Below, one piece after another: positions 34,009 through 45,110 of a DNA stretch of 64,000 bases. This stretch comes from Thalassia testudinum (lineage: Eukaryota > Streptophyta > Magnoliopsida > Alismatales > Hydrocharitaceae), in NCBI GenBank assembly GCA_037157565.1, contig JAZHRO010000012.1, positions 10,752,501 through 10,816,500 on the forward strand, in the 5' to 3' direction. Each line of letters starts with the position of its first letter. Within the stretch, counting starts at the first letter, position 1. The position numbers were made by a program, and so were the translations under genes. Under the pieces are notes generated by a model. That model ran no database searches. It saw nothing but the letters and a program-made list of their open reading frames with translations, and was not told the DNA's origin.

Positions 34009-35414
34009 TGATAACACCACGCAAGGGGGTAGTAATTAGGTTGAATATGGCCCATCTTTAGAATAAAAGGCACAACATAAAGTAGAATAGGAGCATTGCA
34101 TGCATCAAGTACCAAGATTGCTTATAAACTGTATTAATGGCCATTTGTGTAAAGCATTTGTCAAAGCAGGCCTCAGATGAGCAATCAGACCGCACGGATG
34201 GATTCAGGACGACGAACGGAGTCTAACGGACTCAAAATCGGCCAAATCCGACATCCGGAGCTCCCACAATGGGCCCAAGAAATCCTGACCGTTGATCTGG
34301 AGATCAACGGCCTAGAACGCGCCACGTCGCCCCGCCCCCGCCGCCCGCACGCCCCCAAGCCAGCCAAGGACGCATCTCGGCCGTTGATCTTCGATCGAAC
34401 GGCCGAGATCCGCGCGCTCGCCCGCGGTCGCCGCGACAAAGCGCGGGCGTGGCGCAACGGTTAGCGCGCACGCCCGCGTTGCGGCGACGCGCGTTCGATT
34501 CGCGCGGAGCAAAAATCGTCTGCGGGCGAAGGGCGCGGCAAAATTGAGCCGCGCGATCAGAAGCGAGCGGCTAGGATCGCGCCACGCGGCGCGACGACAG
34601 CGCCCCACCTCCCACGCGCGCGCGCACGCCGGGCGGAAACGCGCGCGCGCACGCACGCCCGAAGCACGATCCTAGCGCAGGCGCGGGAGGATCTCAGCCG
34701 TCCGATCATCAATCGGACGGCTCTCGTTCGACGTCCACGGATCGCGCCTGAAGAGAGAGAGGGGCGGGCGGCTGACCGGCGGCAGCAGACCTTCACCGAC
34801 GTATATGGAAGCGGTTTTAGCGACGTTCTGGATGTCGCTAAAGCACATTCTTCTTTTAGGAAGCCCTTAACTCTATTTAAACCCCCTTCTACCACCATTC
34901 AAGGCATCCTCTCCCACTTGCAACTACTCCACTCCTCTCCTAGCTAGTCTTAGGCACTCTTGTAATCGCCGGAGACGACGAGCCGCCGACGGAGCCTCCT
35001 CCACCGCCGTGGCTGCCTCGTCGCTCTCCACTCTCTCTCTACCTCTCTCTCTCTCTTTTAAGCTTTCATTTACTTTTGTTGAAGCATGTATTTAATATTG
35101 TAAACCATGAACTATGAATGCATGTTTAATGAAATTGTTTTTCATTTAGTTGCCTTTTTAATTTCTGTTTAAAGTGCATGATCAAAACCAAGAGCTTTCT
35201 AACCCTAAACTCTCTCTATCTCTCGCTTTTCAAAACCGTTTCTTTCGCAAGCAAAACTCCGCCTTTTTCGTGACAACAAGTGGTAAACAAAATCCGATTT
35301 CCACGCCTCCCTGAGATCGACACTCGGACTCACCTCCGTTTACTTCTTTTAAAACCGACGTATCAAGTGCAACTATAACGACACCTCTTAACACACACGC
35401 ACGAAGGCACGTCA
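34009..35414 (+). repeat. 5' LTR of element A, 1406 bp
   Basis: It starts TGATAACACC and ends GGCACGTCA. It has a CpG-rich stretch at 34318-34720, a TATA-like CTATTTAAACC near 34870, and a U5 block CCTCCCTGAGATCGACACTC. It differs from the 3' LTR at only about seven sites by eye, mostly C/T or G/A changes at CpG. Confidence 0.95.
34443..34510 (+). other. tRNA-like module (A box and B box) in the LTR of element A
   Basis: A D-arm can be drawn: stem GCGC 34452-34455 with 34464-34467, loop AACGGTTA. A T-arm can be drawn: stem GCGCG 34489-34493 with CGCGC 34501-34505, loop TTCGATT. TGGCGCAACGG resembles a pol III A box and GTTCGATTC a B box, at tRNA-like spacing. The acceptor stem does not pair and the anticodon stem is poor, so it is not a functional tRNA gene. 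It may be a tRNA- or SINE-derived insert. The 3' LTR copy (44048-44115) has one T-stem change. Confidence 0.55.
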
Positions 35415-35419
35415 GTTTT

Positions 35420-35437
35420 TGGCGCCGTTGCCGGGGA
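35420..35437 (+). promoter_or_regulatory. Primer-binding site, tRNA-Asp type, element A
   Basis: TGGCGCCGTTGCCGGGGA starts six bases after the LTR. It is complementary to the 3' end of plant tRNA-Asp, as usual in Athila-type elements. Confidence 0.85.
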
Positions 35438-36544
35438 GGCAACGGATTTGTTTTATCACCTCCATTCCACCTTCATTCTCATATCGTCTAATGCCCTATT
35501 TTCCTTTTTACTTGATGGTTGCAGGAATTCGGCGCATGGACGGCGAAGCGACGCATTCCACTATGGTAGCAAGGAAGTAGGCGCCTCGAGGACCGATAGT
35601 AAGTACTCTCTCTCTCATTGTTTGCTTGCGTGAAAAAGCTAAAAAAATCATAAAAACTAAAAAAATTGGCGTGGTGAATGATTGCTTGACCCACATTCTT
35701 AACACACCACCCTACAAAAAAATGTACACTCTAATATACTGGACAAATTCTTGGAGTGTTCTTTTCTTTTTCTCTTGAGTGGTGTTTGCGAAGCCACCGT
35801 GAGTTGACCTGGGCCGCATCACTCAACCCTAAAAACTAACTCATCTAATAGTAGCTGCACGATCTTTAGGATGAGTACACTAGGGTTTTTAGAGCCTCTA
35901 CAAGATAAAAAGGAAATCTACTTTCACCAAGTTGTGTGTAGAACTTGACGTGCCCATTGAAACTTGTCTGAAAGCATTAAGACACGTCAACCCTAAAAAA
36001 CACTAAAGTAAGGATGAAACATTAAAAGACACCACACCCTAAAAATTCTTGCTTTAAAACCCTGTTTTGTAGAAGCACACACCTTGAAAAGTGGAAAATT
36101 AAGAGGCACCACCCCAATCAACGCCTCATCACATTACCCTAAGCACAAGCACTATCCTAACCCGTTAAAACTGAGTAGACGTGCCCTAGGCAGGACTGAG
36201 TTAAGTCTCAAAAGGTGAGGTTTTGTTCGCTAGGCACTTGGCTTTCATTCCCTTGGTAGAATCTGGTGGCTAGGCTGCGGGGCAGTGTCAAACGACCGCG
36301 GTTGTGGGGTCTATGGAACCGGAGGCGTAAGCCAAAGGAAGAACCTTCCCTGCAATCCCCTCGTAATCAACCTAGCCAGATTAGCCTTGAGAAGGGAAGT
36401 CCAGTGCTTACGGACTTAATCACCCTTTGTGAGATTTCTAGGTCTCCTAAGGAATACACCATAAGGATTAGGCTTGCGTGCTTGATTGAAACACATTTCT
36501 CGCATCTGTCGCCCTCCGCATCCCCTCCAGTTCTTCTCTAGTGT
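35438..36544 (+). other. Leader of element A
   Basis: About 1.1 kb between the primer-binding site and gag-pol. Only short ORFs without recognisable domains are seen. It contains several CCCTAAAAA-type words (35825-36060) and no repeat of note. Packaging or translation signals may lie here (inference). Confidence 0.5.
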
Positions 36545-39500
36545 ATGCACGGGAGGCGCTCACTGCATCCCGAATTGTGTGTTTTGGGGCAGGAATCTAG
36601 GCGACATAACTCTGTTGAAAACATGGCTGAACCTAGGGTAGATGAGGCTGAAGATCAACCCCCACCAGATGCTATGGCTGTCGTCCAGGCTCAAATCAAT
36701 GCTAACCATCGGCTTCAGCAACGACAAATCCACACCATCATGCAAGCCATACAACGGTTACAAAACCCGCAAGAACAACCACCACCTTTCAATGACATAC
36801 CAGGACAACCACCACTTGATTTACCACCATTTCAGAACCAGCCAAGACCCCTCCGTGATTTCTATAACCCTTCTGCCATTAGAGTCGAGCCACACCTTAG
36901 GATCCCCGAAGGGGGAGACGATTTTGAGCTAAAACCTAATGTATTAAGTCTAATCCAGAGCCACTTTCATGGAAGCTCAAATGAAGACCCCTTTCAGCAC
37001 CTAGAAGATCTCGACCGCATAGCAAGAACAGTAAAACCTAGGAACATTAGCCTTGATATTGTTCTAATCAAGATGTTCCCTTTCTCATTAAGAGACAAGG
37101 CTTCTCATTGGCTTAGAACCCTAGGTAGACCCATCACCACCTGGGAGGAACTGAGGCATGCATTTTTAAAGAAATTCTTCCCCATAGGAAAGACCAATGC
37201 CCTCAGAAGAGCTATCACTACCTTCACACTCCAGGGTGGGGAACAATTTCATGAGGCGTGGGAAAGATTCAATGAACTTTTGAGGAAATGCCCACACCAC
37301 GAAGTTCCAAGGTGGCAATTAGCCCAGATCTTCTACCACGGTCTGGATAGCAACCTACGGAACTTCGTCGATGCCTCATGCGGGGGAAACTTCCTAAACA
37401 AAGACGAGGAGAGCGCGTTTGAGCTCTTTGAGTCTATGAGCGAGAATTCGCTCAACAATGCCTCCATGAACCAGTTTAACAGATCCAGTCAACCCCGTGG
37501 TGGGATTTATGAGGTACAAGCAAATTCTGGAATGGTTGACATGGACATTATTGCCAAAAAGTTGGATCGAGTGGAATTGGTGGACAAGAAGATTGATGAG
37601 CTTCTAAACCAGACCAGGAACCCCTTGCAGACTTTCACCCTAGCAAAAGGAGCACATAATGTTGACCTGGTCCAACCCTTCACCCAACTAAACCTGGACC
37701 AACCCCCAACCATGTTCCAAGGAGGGACCTTTGCTCCCTCGACCCTTGATTACTCCCTTCCTTCTTCATCAACATCGGCTATTCTAGAAGATGTGCAAGC
37801 CGTCCAAGGATATGCAAAACCTGACCCTTTCTCCAACACTTACAACACCGGCTGGCGTAATCACCCCAACTTTGGTTGGACAAACCAGAAACTACCGCAA
37901 TTCCAAAACCAGCCCAGGCCAAACCAACAGCCACACTTGCCCCCCTATCAGCAAGGACCACCAGTTAGACCCCAATATAACCAAAATAGGGCGGCCCCTC
38001 CCCCACAAAACCAAATGGACACCCTAATAAAGATGATGGCTGACATGAACCAAAAACATCAGGAAGAAATGGCCTTGGTAAAGGGACAGTTAAGCCAACT
38101 CTTGGACTGTAAACAGCAAGGATCTCTACCTTCCCAACCACAACCAAACCCGCGAAACATAATTAACAGAGGCCCCAATTCGCAAGGGTTCCAAGGCAAC
38201 CCCGGGCAGGCTCATATGGTCCAACCGGCTCCACAAACACCTCCTGGGTTTGGCGCCTCTTCATCCTCATCTTCTCAAGGATCACCCCATGGCCCCAATG
38301 CCTCTGCGAATGCGGTGACCTTGAGAAGCGGCACCAAAACCCAGGATCCCAAATGGTCGACTCTCCCCGAGACTTTACCCGACTTAGAAGAAGCACCAAC
38401 CAAGGACCCAAACATGGAACCAATCCAGACACCCTATCCTGAGGCCTTGGAAACAATCAAGAGAAAAAAGAATACTGTGGAAACTGAGGAGCTGATGGAA
38501 ATTTTTAAACAAGTACAGATTAATATTCCGCTTCTAGAAGCTGTCAAACACATCCCCGCTTACGCCAAGTTCTTAAAGGATGCCTGTACACCCAAGCGTA
38601 AGACGAGACCTCAAGCACCTAGGAAGGTTGTACTCTCTGAGCAAGCCAGTTCCGTGATATCAAGCAACCTTCCACTCAAACGAACTGACCCAGGAGCACC
38701 CCTGATTTCCTGCAACATCGGGGACATGACATTTGATAGAGCGCTCCTGGACCTAGGTGCTTCTATCAACCTAATTCCCACAACCTTGTACCACCAATTT
38801 GGTTTTGGGGAGCTGGCACCAACCCCTGTCACCATCCAGCTAGCGGATAGATCAGTGAAAACCCCGAAGGGGGTTGTCGAGGACGTGATTGTACGGGTCA
38901 AGGACTTCTATTTCCCAGTCGACTTTTTGGTGCTCGACATGGAAGTCCCTGAAAAATTACAGAACGCACCCATAATCTTAGGCAGACCTTTCTTAGCCAC
39001 GGCTAAAGCAAACATCGATTACGACACGGGATGTATGGAAATCGCCTTCGGAGACAGGAAAATGCAATTAGATATCTTCCGGGCAACAAAGTCTTTTGAT
39101 TGTGATTACATTGAGGAACATGATCCCGTGGAAACTTTAATCGAGGAATGCCTTACCCTCAATTCTGTCTCAGACCACCAAACCCGTAGTTCTGACTCGC
39201 CACCATCATTACCTGTGGACCTCTGTAAGGCTGAGTATCATCACATGACACCATTTGAAGAAATCAATGTTGATCAACTACCGCCCTTTCCATTCCCATC
39301 GACTGTGGTCCCACCCGCACCTGAACTTAAACCATTGCCCGAGAATCTCAAGTACGTCTTCTTGGGACCTGGCCAGACCTTCCCAGTGATTATTAATTCC
39401 CATCTAACCAAGGATCAGGAACTAAGGTTGACTGCAACTCTTTCAGAACATCGGGCCGCCATTGGTTGGACCATCTCAGATCTAAGAGGAATTAGCCCCA

Positions 39501-42211
39501 CCTATTGCACCCACAAGATTTACCTGGAAGACGGGGCCCGACCTTCCCGCCAGATGCAGAGACGGTTAAACCCTAACATGCGGGAGGTCGTTAAAAAAGA
39601 AATTATCAAGTGGCTCGACGCCGACATCATCTACCCTATCTCTGATAGCCCCTGGGTGAGCCCCACTCAAGTGGTTCCAAAGAAGGCTGGGCTCACCGTT
39701 GTCACTAATGATCATGGCGAATCCATTCCCACCCGCACCACCACCGCATGGCGGGTGTGTATTGATTATAGGAAGCTTAACGAAGCCACTAAGAAGGACC
39801 ACTTCCCCTTGCCATTCATTGACCAAATCCTTGAAAGATTGGCAGGGCAGAAGTATTTTTGCTTCCTGGATGGATATTCAGGATATAACCAAGTCGCAAT
39901 TGCTCCGGAAGATCAGGAAAAGACCACATTCACTTGCCCGTATGGCACATTTGCATTACGTCGAATGCCGTTCGGGTTATGCAACGCACCCGCAACCTTC
40001 CAACGTTGCATGCTAGCCATTTTTTCAGAAATGGTGGGTGAATACTTGGAGGTCTTTATGGATGATTTCTCTGTATTCGGGAATTCATTCGACCATTGTT
40101 TGAGCAACTTGGAGAAAATCCTGAAACGATGTATCGAGGTTAACTTGGTGTTAAGTTGGGAAAAGAGCCATTTTATGGTTCAAGAAGGAATTGTCCTCGG
40201 ACACATCGTTTCGCATAAGGGCATCGAGGTAGATCGAGCTAAGGTTGATTTAATTTCCAAACTTCCTCCACCTAGTTCGGTCCGACAGATTCGCTCTTTT
40301 CTAGGACATGTTGGCTTCTACCGAAGGTTCATCAAAGACTTTTCCAAACTTTCCAAACCCTTGACCGACCTTCTAGCCAACGACGCAACTTTCCACATGT
40401 CTCCTGATTGCACCCAGGCTTATCATACCCTCCGGGACTTAGTCTCCACCGCACCGGTACTTCAACCCCCAGACTGGTCCCAGGGTTTTGAGATTATGTG
40501 TGACGCATCAGATTTTGCCATAGGCGCTGTCCTGGGACAAAGGCAAGACAAGAAGCCCGTGGTGATCTACTACGCGAGCAAAACGTTGGACGAGGCCCAG
40601 CGTAATTATACGGTCACAGAAAAAGAGTTGCTTGCTGTAGTCTTTGGACTGGAAAAATTCCGATCATACTTACTGGGATCCCACGTGACTATCTACACCG
40701 ACCATTCAGCCATCCGGCACCTGTTGGCCAAAAAGGATGCAAAACCCAGGCTCATCAGATGGATCCTGCTTTTGCAGGAATTTGACCTGGAAATCCAAGA
40801 CAAGGCCGGATCGAAAAATGTGGTGGCTGACCACCTGTCAAGACTTCATCCAGACCACATTGGACCCTCCCTACCTCTATCTGATACCTTCCCTGATGAA
40901 CACATCCTAGCCGTGCAAGACAAGAAAATGCCATGGTATGCTGACTATGTCAACTACCTGGTTATAGGACAAACCCCGCACAGCTGGTCCAAACAGCAAC
41001 GGGACAGGTTCTTGGCTGAGGCCAAGCACTATTTCTGGGATGATCCCATGCTGTTTCGCCTCTGTGCTGATCAGATCATCAGGAGGTGCCTCCCCGAAGA
41101 CGAGGTTCAGAGTGTGCTTTCCTTTTGTCATGACCAAGCATGTGGCGGCCATTTCTCTGGCAAGAAAACAGCTGCAAAAGTTTTGCAGTCTGGATTTTAT
41201 TGGCCGTCCCTATTCAAGGATGCACACATCTTTGCCAAGACTTGCTCACGATGCCAAACACTAGGGACAATGACCAAAAAAGATATGATGCCCCTTCAGC
41301 CCATTTTGATTGTCGAAATTTTCGACGTTTGGGGTATCGATTTTATGGGCCCCTTTCCACCATCCAACGGCTTCGAGTATATCTTGGTCTCGGTAGACTA
41401 TGTTTCCAAATGGATTGAAGCCGTCGCCACCCGACGATGCGATCACAAGACGGTCATGGACTTTGTAAAGAAGAACATCTTTTCCCATTTTGGAATACCC
41501 AAGGCCATGATCAGTGATGGTGGAAGCCATTTTATCCATTCCCAGTTCCGTGCCCTACTTAGAAAATACGGGGTAAACCACCGCATTGCCACCCCATATC
41601 ATCCACAAACAAATGGGCAGACTGAGGTCTCAAACAGACAAATCAAGAACATTTTACAGAAGACTGTGAGACCTGACAGGAAAGACTGGTCCACACGACT
41701 TGATGATGCCCTGTGGGCATACAGGACCGCTTTTAAGACCCCGATAGGCATGTCACCTTACCGCTTGGTCTTTGGCAAAGCTTGCCATCTCCCTGTCGAA
41801 TTGGAACACCGGGCTTACTGGGCTGTTAAGCAATGTAACATGGATCCCCAGTTAGCTGGTGCGCAAAGGACTCTTCAATTATCTGAGCTTGAAGAAATTC
41901 GTCGGGACGCCTTTGACAATAGTCGGCTATATAAGGAGAAAATGAAAGCCGTCCACGACCGACTCATTCATAGGAAAACCTTTGAGCCAAACCAACAAGT
42001 CTGGCTATTTGATGCACGCCTGAAACTCTTTCCAGGGAAACTTAGGTCCAAATGGACAGGACCATTTCGGGTGGTCAAGCCCTATTCCAATGGGGCAGTC
42101 GAAATCGCCGATCTTAATACCGGGCACACCTTTACAGTCAATGGTCAAAGATTGAAGCATTTCCTGGCCCAGGTACCCCCCAAGGAGAGTGTCACCCTTG
42201 TTGAGGGCTGA
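36545..42211 (+). CDS. Athila-type gag-pol polyprotein, 1888 codons, intact
   Basis: Gag, protease, reverse transcriptase, RNase H and integrase in one frame. The gag core is at residues 150-310 ([15 protein letters not shown], then [14 protein letters not shown]). Protease has [11 protein letters not shown] near 735. Reverse transcriptase has FMDDF near 1170, and RNase H has [10 protein letters not shown] near 1318. The integrase zinc domain ([11 protein letters not shown]...CSRCQ) is at 1535-1570. Its core has [16 protein letters not shown] and NGQTE with exact D-35-E spacing near 1597-1693. The start could be the first ATG or the one at codon 27 (36623). The gag lacks the CCHC knuckle present in element C; a Ser/Thr-rich stretch takes its place before NPHF-type repeats. 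It may be active or recently active. Confidence 0.95.
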   Translation: MHGRRSLHPELCVLGQESRRHNSVENMAEPRVDEAEDQPPPDAMAVVQAQINANHRLQQRQIHTIMQAIQRLQNPQEQPPPFNDIPGQPPLDLPPFQNQPRPLRDFYNPSAIRVEPHLRIPEGGDDFELKPNVLSLIQSHFHGSSNEDPFQHLEDLDRIARTVKPRNISLDIVLIKMFPFSLRDKASHWLRTLGRPITTWEELRHAFLKKFFPIGKTNALRRAITTFTLQGGEQFHEAWERFNELLRKCPHHEVPRWQLAQIFYHGLDSNLRNFVDASCGGNFLNKDEESAFELFESMSENSLNNASMNQFNRSSQPRGGIYEVQANSGMVDMDIIAKKLDRVELVDKKIDELLNQTRNPLQTFTLAKGAHNVDLVQPFTQLNLDQPPTMFQGGTFAPSTLDYSLPSSSTSAILEDVQAVQGYAKPDPFSNTYNTGWRNHPNFGWTNQKLPQFQNQPRPNQQPHLPPYQQGPPVRPQYNQNRAAPPPQNQMDTLIKMMADMNQKHQEEMALVKGQLSQLLDCKQQGSLPSQPQPNPRNIINRGPNSQGFQGNPGQAHMVQPAPQTPPGFGASSSSSSQGSPHGPNASANAVTLRSGTKTQDPKWSTLPETLPDLEEAPTKDPNMEPIQTPYPEALETIKRKKNTVETEELMEIFKQVQINIPLLEAVKHIPAYAKFLKDACTPKRKTRPQAPRKVVLSEQASSVISSNLPLKRTDPGAPLISCNIGDMTFDRALLDLGASINLIPTTLYHQFGFGELAPTPVTIQLADRSVKTPKGVVEDVIVRVKDFYFPVDFLVLDMEVPEKLQNAPIILGRPFLATAKANIDYDTGCMEIAFGDRKMQLDIFRATKSFDCDYIEEHDPVETLIEECLTLNSVSDHQTRSSDSPPSLPVDLCKAEYHHMTPFEEINVDQLPPFPFPSTVVPPAPELKPLPENLKYVFLGPGQTFPVIINSHLTKDQELRLTATLSEHRAAIGWTISDLRGISPTYCTHKIYLEDGARPSRQMQRRLNPNMREVVKKEIIKWLDADIIYPISDSPWVSPTQVVPKKAGLTVVTNDHGESIPTRTTTAWRVCIDYRKLNEATKKDHFPLPFIDQILERLAGQKYFCFLDGYSGYNQVAIAPEDQEKTTFTCPYGTFALRRMPFGLCNAPATFQRCMLAIFSEMVGEYLEVFMDDFSVFGNSFDHCLSNLEKILKRCIEVNLVLSWEKSHFMVQEGIVLGHIVSHKGIEVDRAKVDLISKLPPPSSVRQIRSFLGHVGFYRRFIKDFSKLSKPLTDLLANDATFHMSPDCTQAYHTLRDLVSTAPVLQPPDWSQGFEIMCDASDFAIGAVLGQRQDKKPVVIYYASKTLDEAQRNYTVTEKELLAVVFGLEKFRSYLLGSHVTIYTDHSAIRHLLAKKDAKPRLIRWILLLQEFDLEIQDKAGSKNVVADHLSRLHPDHIGPSLPLSDTFPDEHILAVQDKKMPWYADYVNYLVIGQTPHSWSKQQRDRFLAEAKHYFWDDPMLFRLCADQIIRRCLPEDEVQSVLSFCHDQACGGHFSGKKTAAKVLQSGFYWPSLFKDAHIFAKTCSRCQTLGTMTKKDMMPLQPILIVEIFDVWGIDFMGPFPPSNGFEYILVSVDYVSKWIEAVATRRCDHKTVMDFVKKNIFSHFGIPKAMISDGGSHFIHSQFRALLRKYGVNHRIATPYHPQTNGQTEVSNRQIKNILQKTVRPDRKDWSTRLDDALWAYRTAFKTPIGMSPYRLVFGKACHLPVELEHRAYWAVKQCNMDPQLAGAQRTLQLSELEEIRRDAFDNSRLYKEKMKAVHDRLIHRKTFEPNQQVWLFDARLKLFPGKLRSKWTGPFRVVKPYSNGAVEIADLNTGHTFTVNGQRLKHFLAQVPPKESVTLVEG

Positions 42212-43613
42212 CACCAGGCACCGCCCAGCTGGAGGCGTTAAACTCAGCGCTTCCTGGGAGGCAACCCAGCGGATTCAGACTGATCTGGTAGTTTACGTCA
42301 CTCAGGTACTATCTTTTTGAACCCTTCTGCATCCATGCATCTGCCAATGAGGACATTGTCCAACTTAAGCATGGGGGGGATGGTAAATTGCATAATCCTG
42401 AGTTTAATTAATCAGTCTGAATGAATAAATTAATTGATTAAAAAAAAAAAAAAAATTGAATTTAGGAAGAAAAACTTAGGCATTAGAAACTTGCCAATAG
42501 TGGGAAATAATACAAAAAGAACTTAAACGCTTAGACTTTTCAGGCCTTCAGGCTTAATCAGCCCTAGTGTCCATTAAAATATGGATTTAGCGGCGAATCC
42601 TTGCAACTTTAAGCTATTCTAATCCACCTAATAAATAAGGTGATAAGTATACGACTTATCAACTCATCCTCTAACTCAGGAAAACTTTGAGTCTAAGCAT
42701 CTGCACACATTTCTGCACATACTCACTTCTCGGAGATTTTGACAGAAATTGGGTAGCTAATGAACTCTCTAGGGTGGTATGGCTGGCAAGTTGTCGTGGG
42801 TAACAGCCCATTGGTAGGTTGTCCAGAACCCAGCCACAGGCCATTTCTTTTTCACTGCCTCTAGGTACATTTGAGATTAGGGAAGCCACCTACGTAAAAA
42901 AAAATAATAATTAAAAAAAAAAAAAAAAAAAAGAAAAAGAAAAGAAAATAAACCACACTTCACCGCACAAGTATGGCTGGCAAGTGATCGTGGGTAACAG
43001 CCCATTGGTCGGTTGTCCAGAGCCCAGCTCAATAATTGCACAAAAAAAGAAGACCAAAAACACCTAAGGAAGAAGCGGGGAAGTAGTACAAGCCGGGGAG
43101 ATATACACTGGAAAATCCTTGTGTTGACCCCAAGTAAAATGAACGCAGGGAGAAAGCTACCAATCGAACAAATACACCTTCAGGCAAAAATTTATTTTCT
43201 TTTCCGGTCACCTAGAGGCGTAGAAACTCGAAGTCTGTCTCAATTACCGTTAAGTAAGTCTATCACAACATTCACACCAAGATGCTTAGCACTTAGGGTT
43301 TTGACCGAGTTTTGGGTGGGTTGGGTAGCCGTAAAAAGTTACCAACCCACACTGAATTCTAAAAATTCTAAAAAGACATATATAGATATATACGTATACA
43401 TAAGTATAGTTATATATACAAAGCAAGGATTCGGGCGATTCGTATTTTGGCAGACACCCGGGTGCTGCTTAGTCTTTGTAGATTAAGATCTTCGTATAGT
43501 TCCTCTTATTAACAAGTAACGAAGTGCCTAAGCAATTACTTCTTGAATTCGCCAAAGAAATAAAGGCTAGAATAAACCTTGCTAGGGACTAGCAAGGAGT
43601 AAGCATGGGGGTA
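42212..43613 (+). other. 3' non-coding region of element A with two polypurine blocks
   Basis: A CGCCCAGCTGGAGGCG block follows the stop and also occurs in element D. A first polypurine block (AAGCATGGGGGGGA) is at 42364-42380, preceded by GAGGACATTG. The second, the true polypurine tract, is at 43600-43613 next to the 3' LTR. An A-rich tract lies at 42897-42950. A 57-bp segment is duplicated at 42778-42834 and 42971-43027. No envelope ORF is present. Confidence 0.8.
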
Positions 43614-45019
43614 TGATAACACCACGCAAGGGGGTAGTAATTAGGTTGAATATGGCCCATCTTTAGAATAAAAGGCACAACATAAAGTAGAATAGGAGCA
43701 TTGCATGCATCAAGTACCAAGATTGCTTATAAACTGTATTAATGGCCATTTGTGTAAAGCATTTGTCAAAGCAGGCCTCAGATGAGCAATCGGACCGCAC
43801 GGATGGATTCAGGACGACGAATGGAGTCTAACGGACTCAAAATCGGCCAAATCCGACATCCGGAGCTCCCACAATGGGCCCAAGAAATCCTGACCGTTGA
43901 TCTGGAGATCAACGGCCTAGAACGCGCCACGTCGCCCCGCCCCCGCCGCCCGCACGCCCCCAAGCCAGCCAAGGACGCATCTCGGCCGTTGATCTTCGAT
44001 CGAACGGCCGAGATCCGCGCGCTCGCCCGCGGTCGCCGCGACAAAGCGCGGGCGTGGCGCAACGGTTAGCGCGCACGCCCGCGTTGCGGCGACGCGCGTT
44101 CGATTCACGCGGAGCAAAAATCGTCTGCGGGCGAAGGGCGCGGCAAAATTGAGCTGCGCGATCAGAAGCGAGCGGCTAGGATCGCGCCACGCGGCGCGAC
44201 GACAGCGCCCCACCTCCCACGCGCGCGCGCACGCCGGGCGGAAACGCGCGCGCGCACGCACACCCGAAGCGCGATCCTAGCGCAGGCGCGGGAGGATCTC
44301 AGCCGTCCGATCATCAATCGGACGGCTCTCGTTCGACGTCCACGGATCGCGCCTGAAGAGAGAGAGGGGCGGGTGGCTGACCGGCGGCAGCAGACCTTCA
44401 CCGACGTATATGGAAGCGGTTTTAGCGACGTTCTGGATGTCGCTAAAGCACATTCTTCTTTTAGGAAGCCCTTAACTCTATTTAAACCCCCTTCTACCAC
44501 CATTCAAGGCATCCTCTCCCACTTGCAACTACTCCACTCCTCTCCTAGCTAGTCTTAGGCACTCTTGTAATCGCCGGAGACGACGAGCCGCCGACGGAGC
44601 CTCCTCCACCGCCGTGGCTGCCTCGTCGCTCTCCACTCTCTCTCTACCTCTCTCTCTCTCTTTTAAGCTTTCATTTACTTTTGTTGAAGCATGTATTTAA
44701 TATTGTAAACCATGAACTATGAATGCATGTTTAATGAAATTGTTTTTCATTTAGTTGCCTTTTTAATTTCTGTTTAAAGTGCATGATCAAAACCAAGAGC
44801 TTTCTAACCCTAAACTCTCTCTATCTCTCGCTTTTCAAAACCGTTTCTTTCGCAAGCAAAACTCCGCCTTTTTCGTGACAACAAGTGGTAAACAAAATCC
44901 GATTTCCACGCCTCCCTGAGATCGACACTCGGACTCACCTCCGTTTACTTCTTTTAAAACCGACGTATCAAGTGCAACTATAACGACACCTCTTAACACA
45001 CACGCACGAAGGCACGTCA
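43614..45019 (+). repeat. 3' LTR of element A, 1406 bp
   Basis: Same length and borders as the 5' LTR, followed by TSD GCGAC. It contains the second copy of the tRNA-like module and of the CpG-rich stretch (43923-44325). Confidence 0.95.
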
Positions 45020-45110
45020 GCGACTTCTCCCTGGCTCTTTTTTTTAATAATTTTAGAATTCCAGCCCCTTTCCCAAATTTCCTCTACCACCATACCCCTA
45101 ATGCCAAATT
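45020..45110 (-). repeat. Right MULE end, outer part
   Basis: On the minus strand, 45110-45035 aligns with 6290-6360 of the left end (shared GAATTTGGCATTAGGG, later TGGAATTYTAAAATTATT). After removal of element A it is continuous with the array at 33875-34008. The outer border is uncertain because the adjoining sequence is LINE ORF1-like. Confidence 0.5.

Larger units (their letters stand above)
34009..45019 (+). mobile_element. Complete Athila-type Ty3/gypsy element A, 11,011 bp, apparently intact
   Basis: Equal 1406-bp LTRs, a tRNA-Asp primer-binding site, one uninterrupted gag-pol ORF, a polypurine tract at the 3' LTR, and a perfect TSD GCGAC (34004-34008 and 45020-45024). The protein signatures [10 protein letters not shown] and FMDDFSVFG place it in the Athila group of the non-chromovirus branch. 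No envelope-like ORF follows pol. It sits in the right-end array of the MULE. Confidence 0.95.

Noticed and set aside
34443..34515. A functional tRNA gene
   Set aside because: D-arm and T-arm can be drawn, but the acceptor stem does not pair and the anticodon arm is poor. Kept only as a tRNA-like module.
42212..43613. An envelope-like ORF after pol in element A
   Set aside because: Some Athila elements have one, but only a 157-codon frame without signal peptide, membrane segment or similarity is present here.
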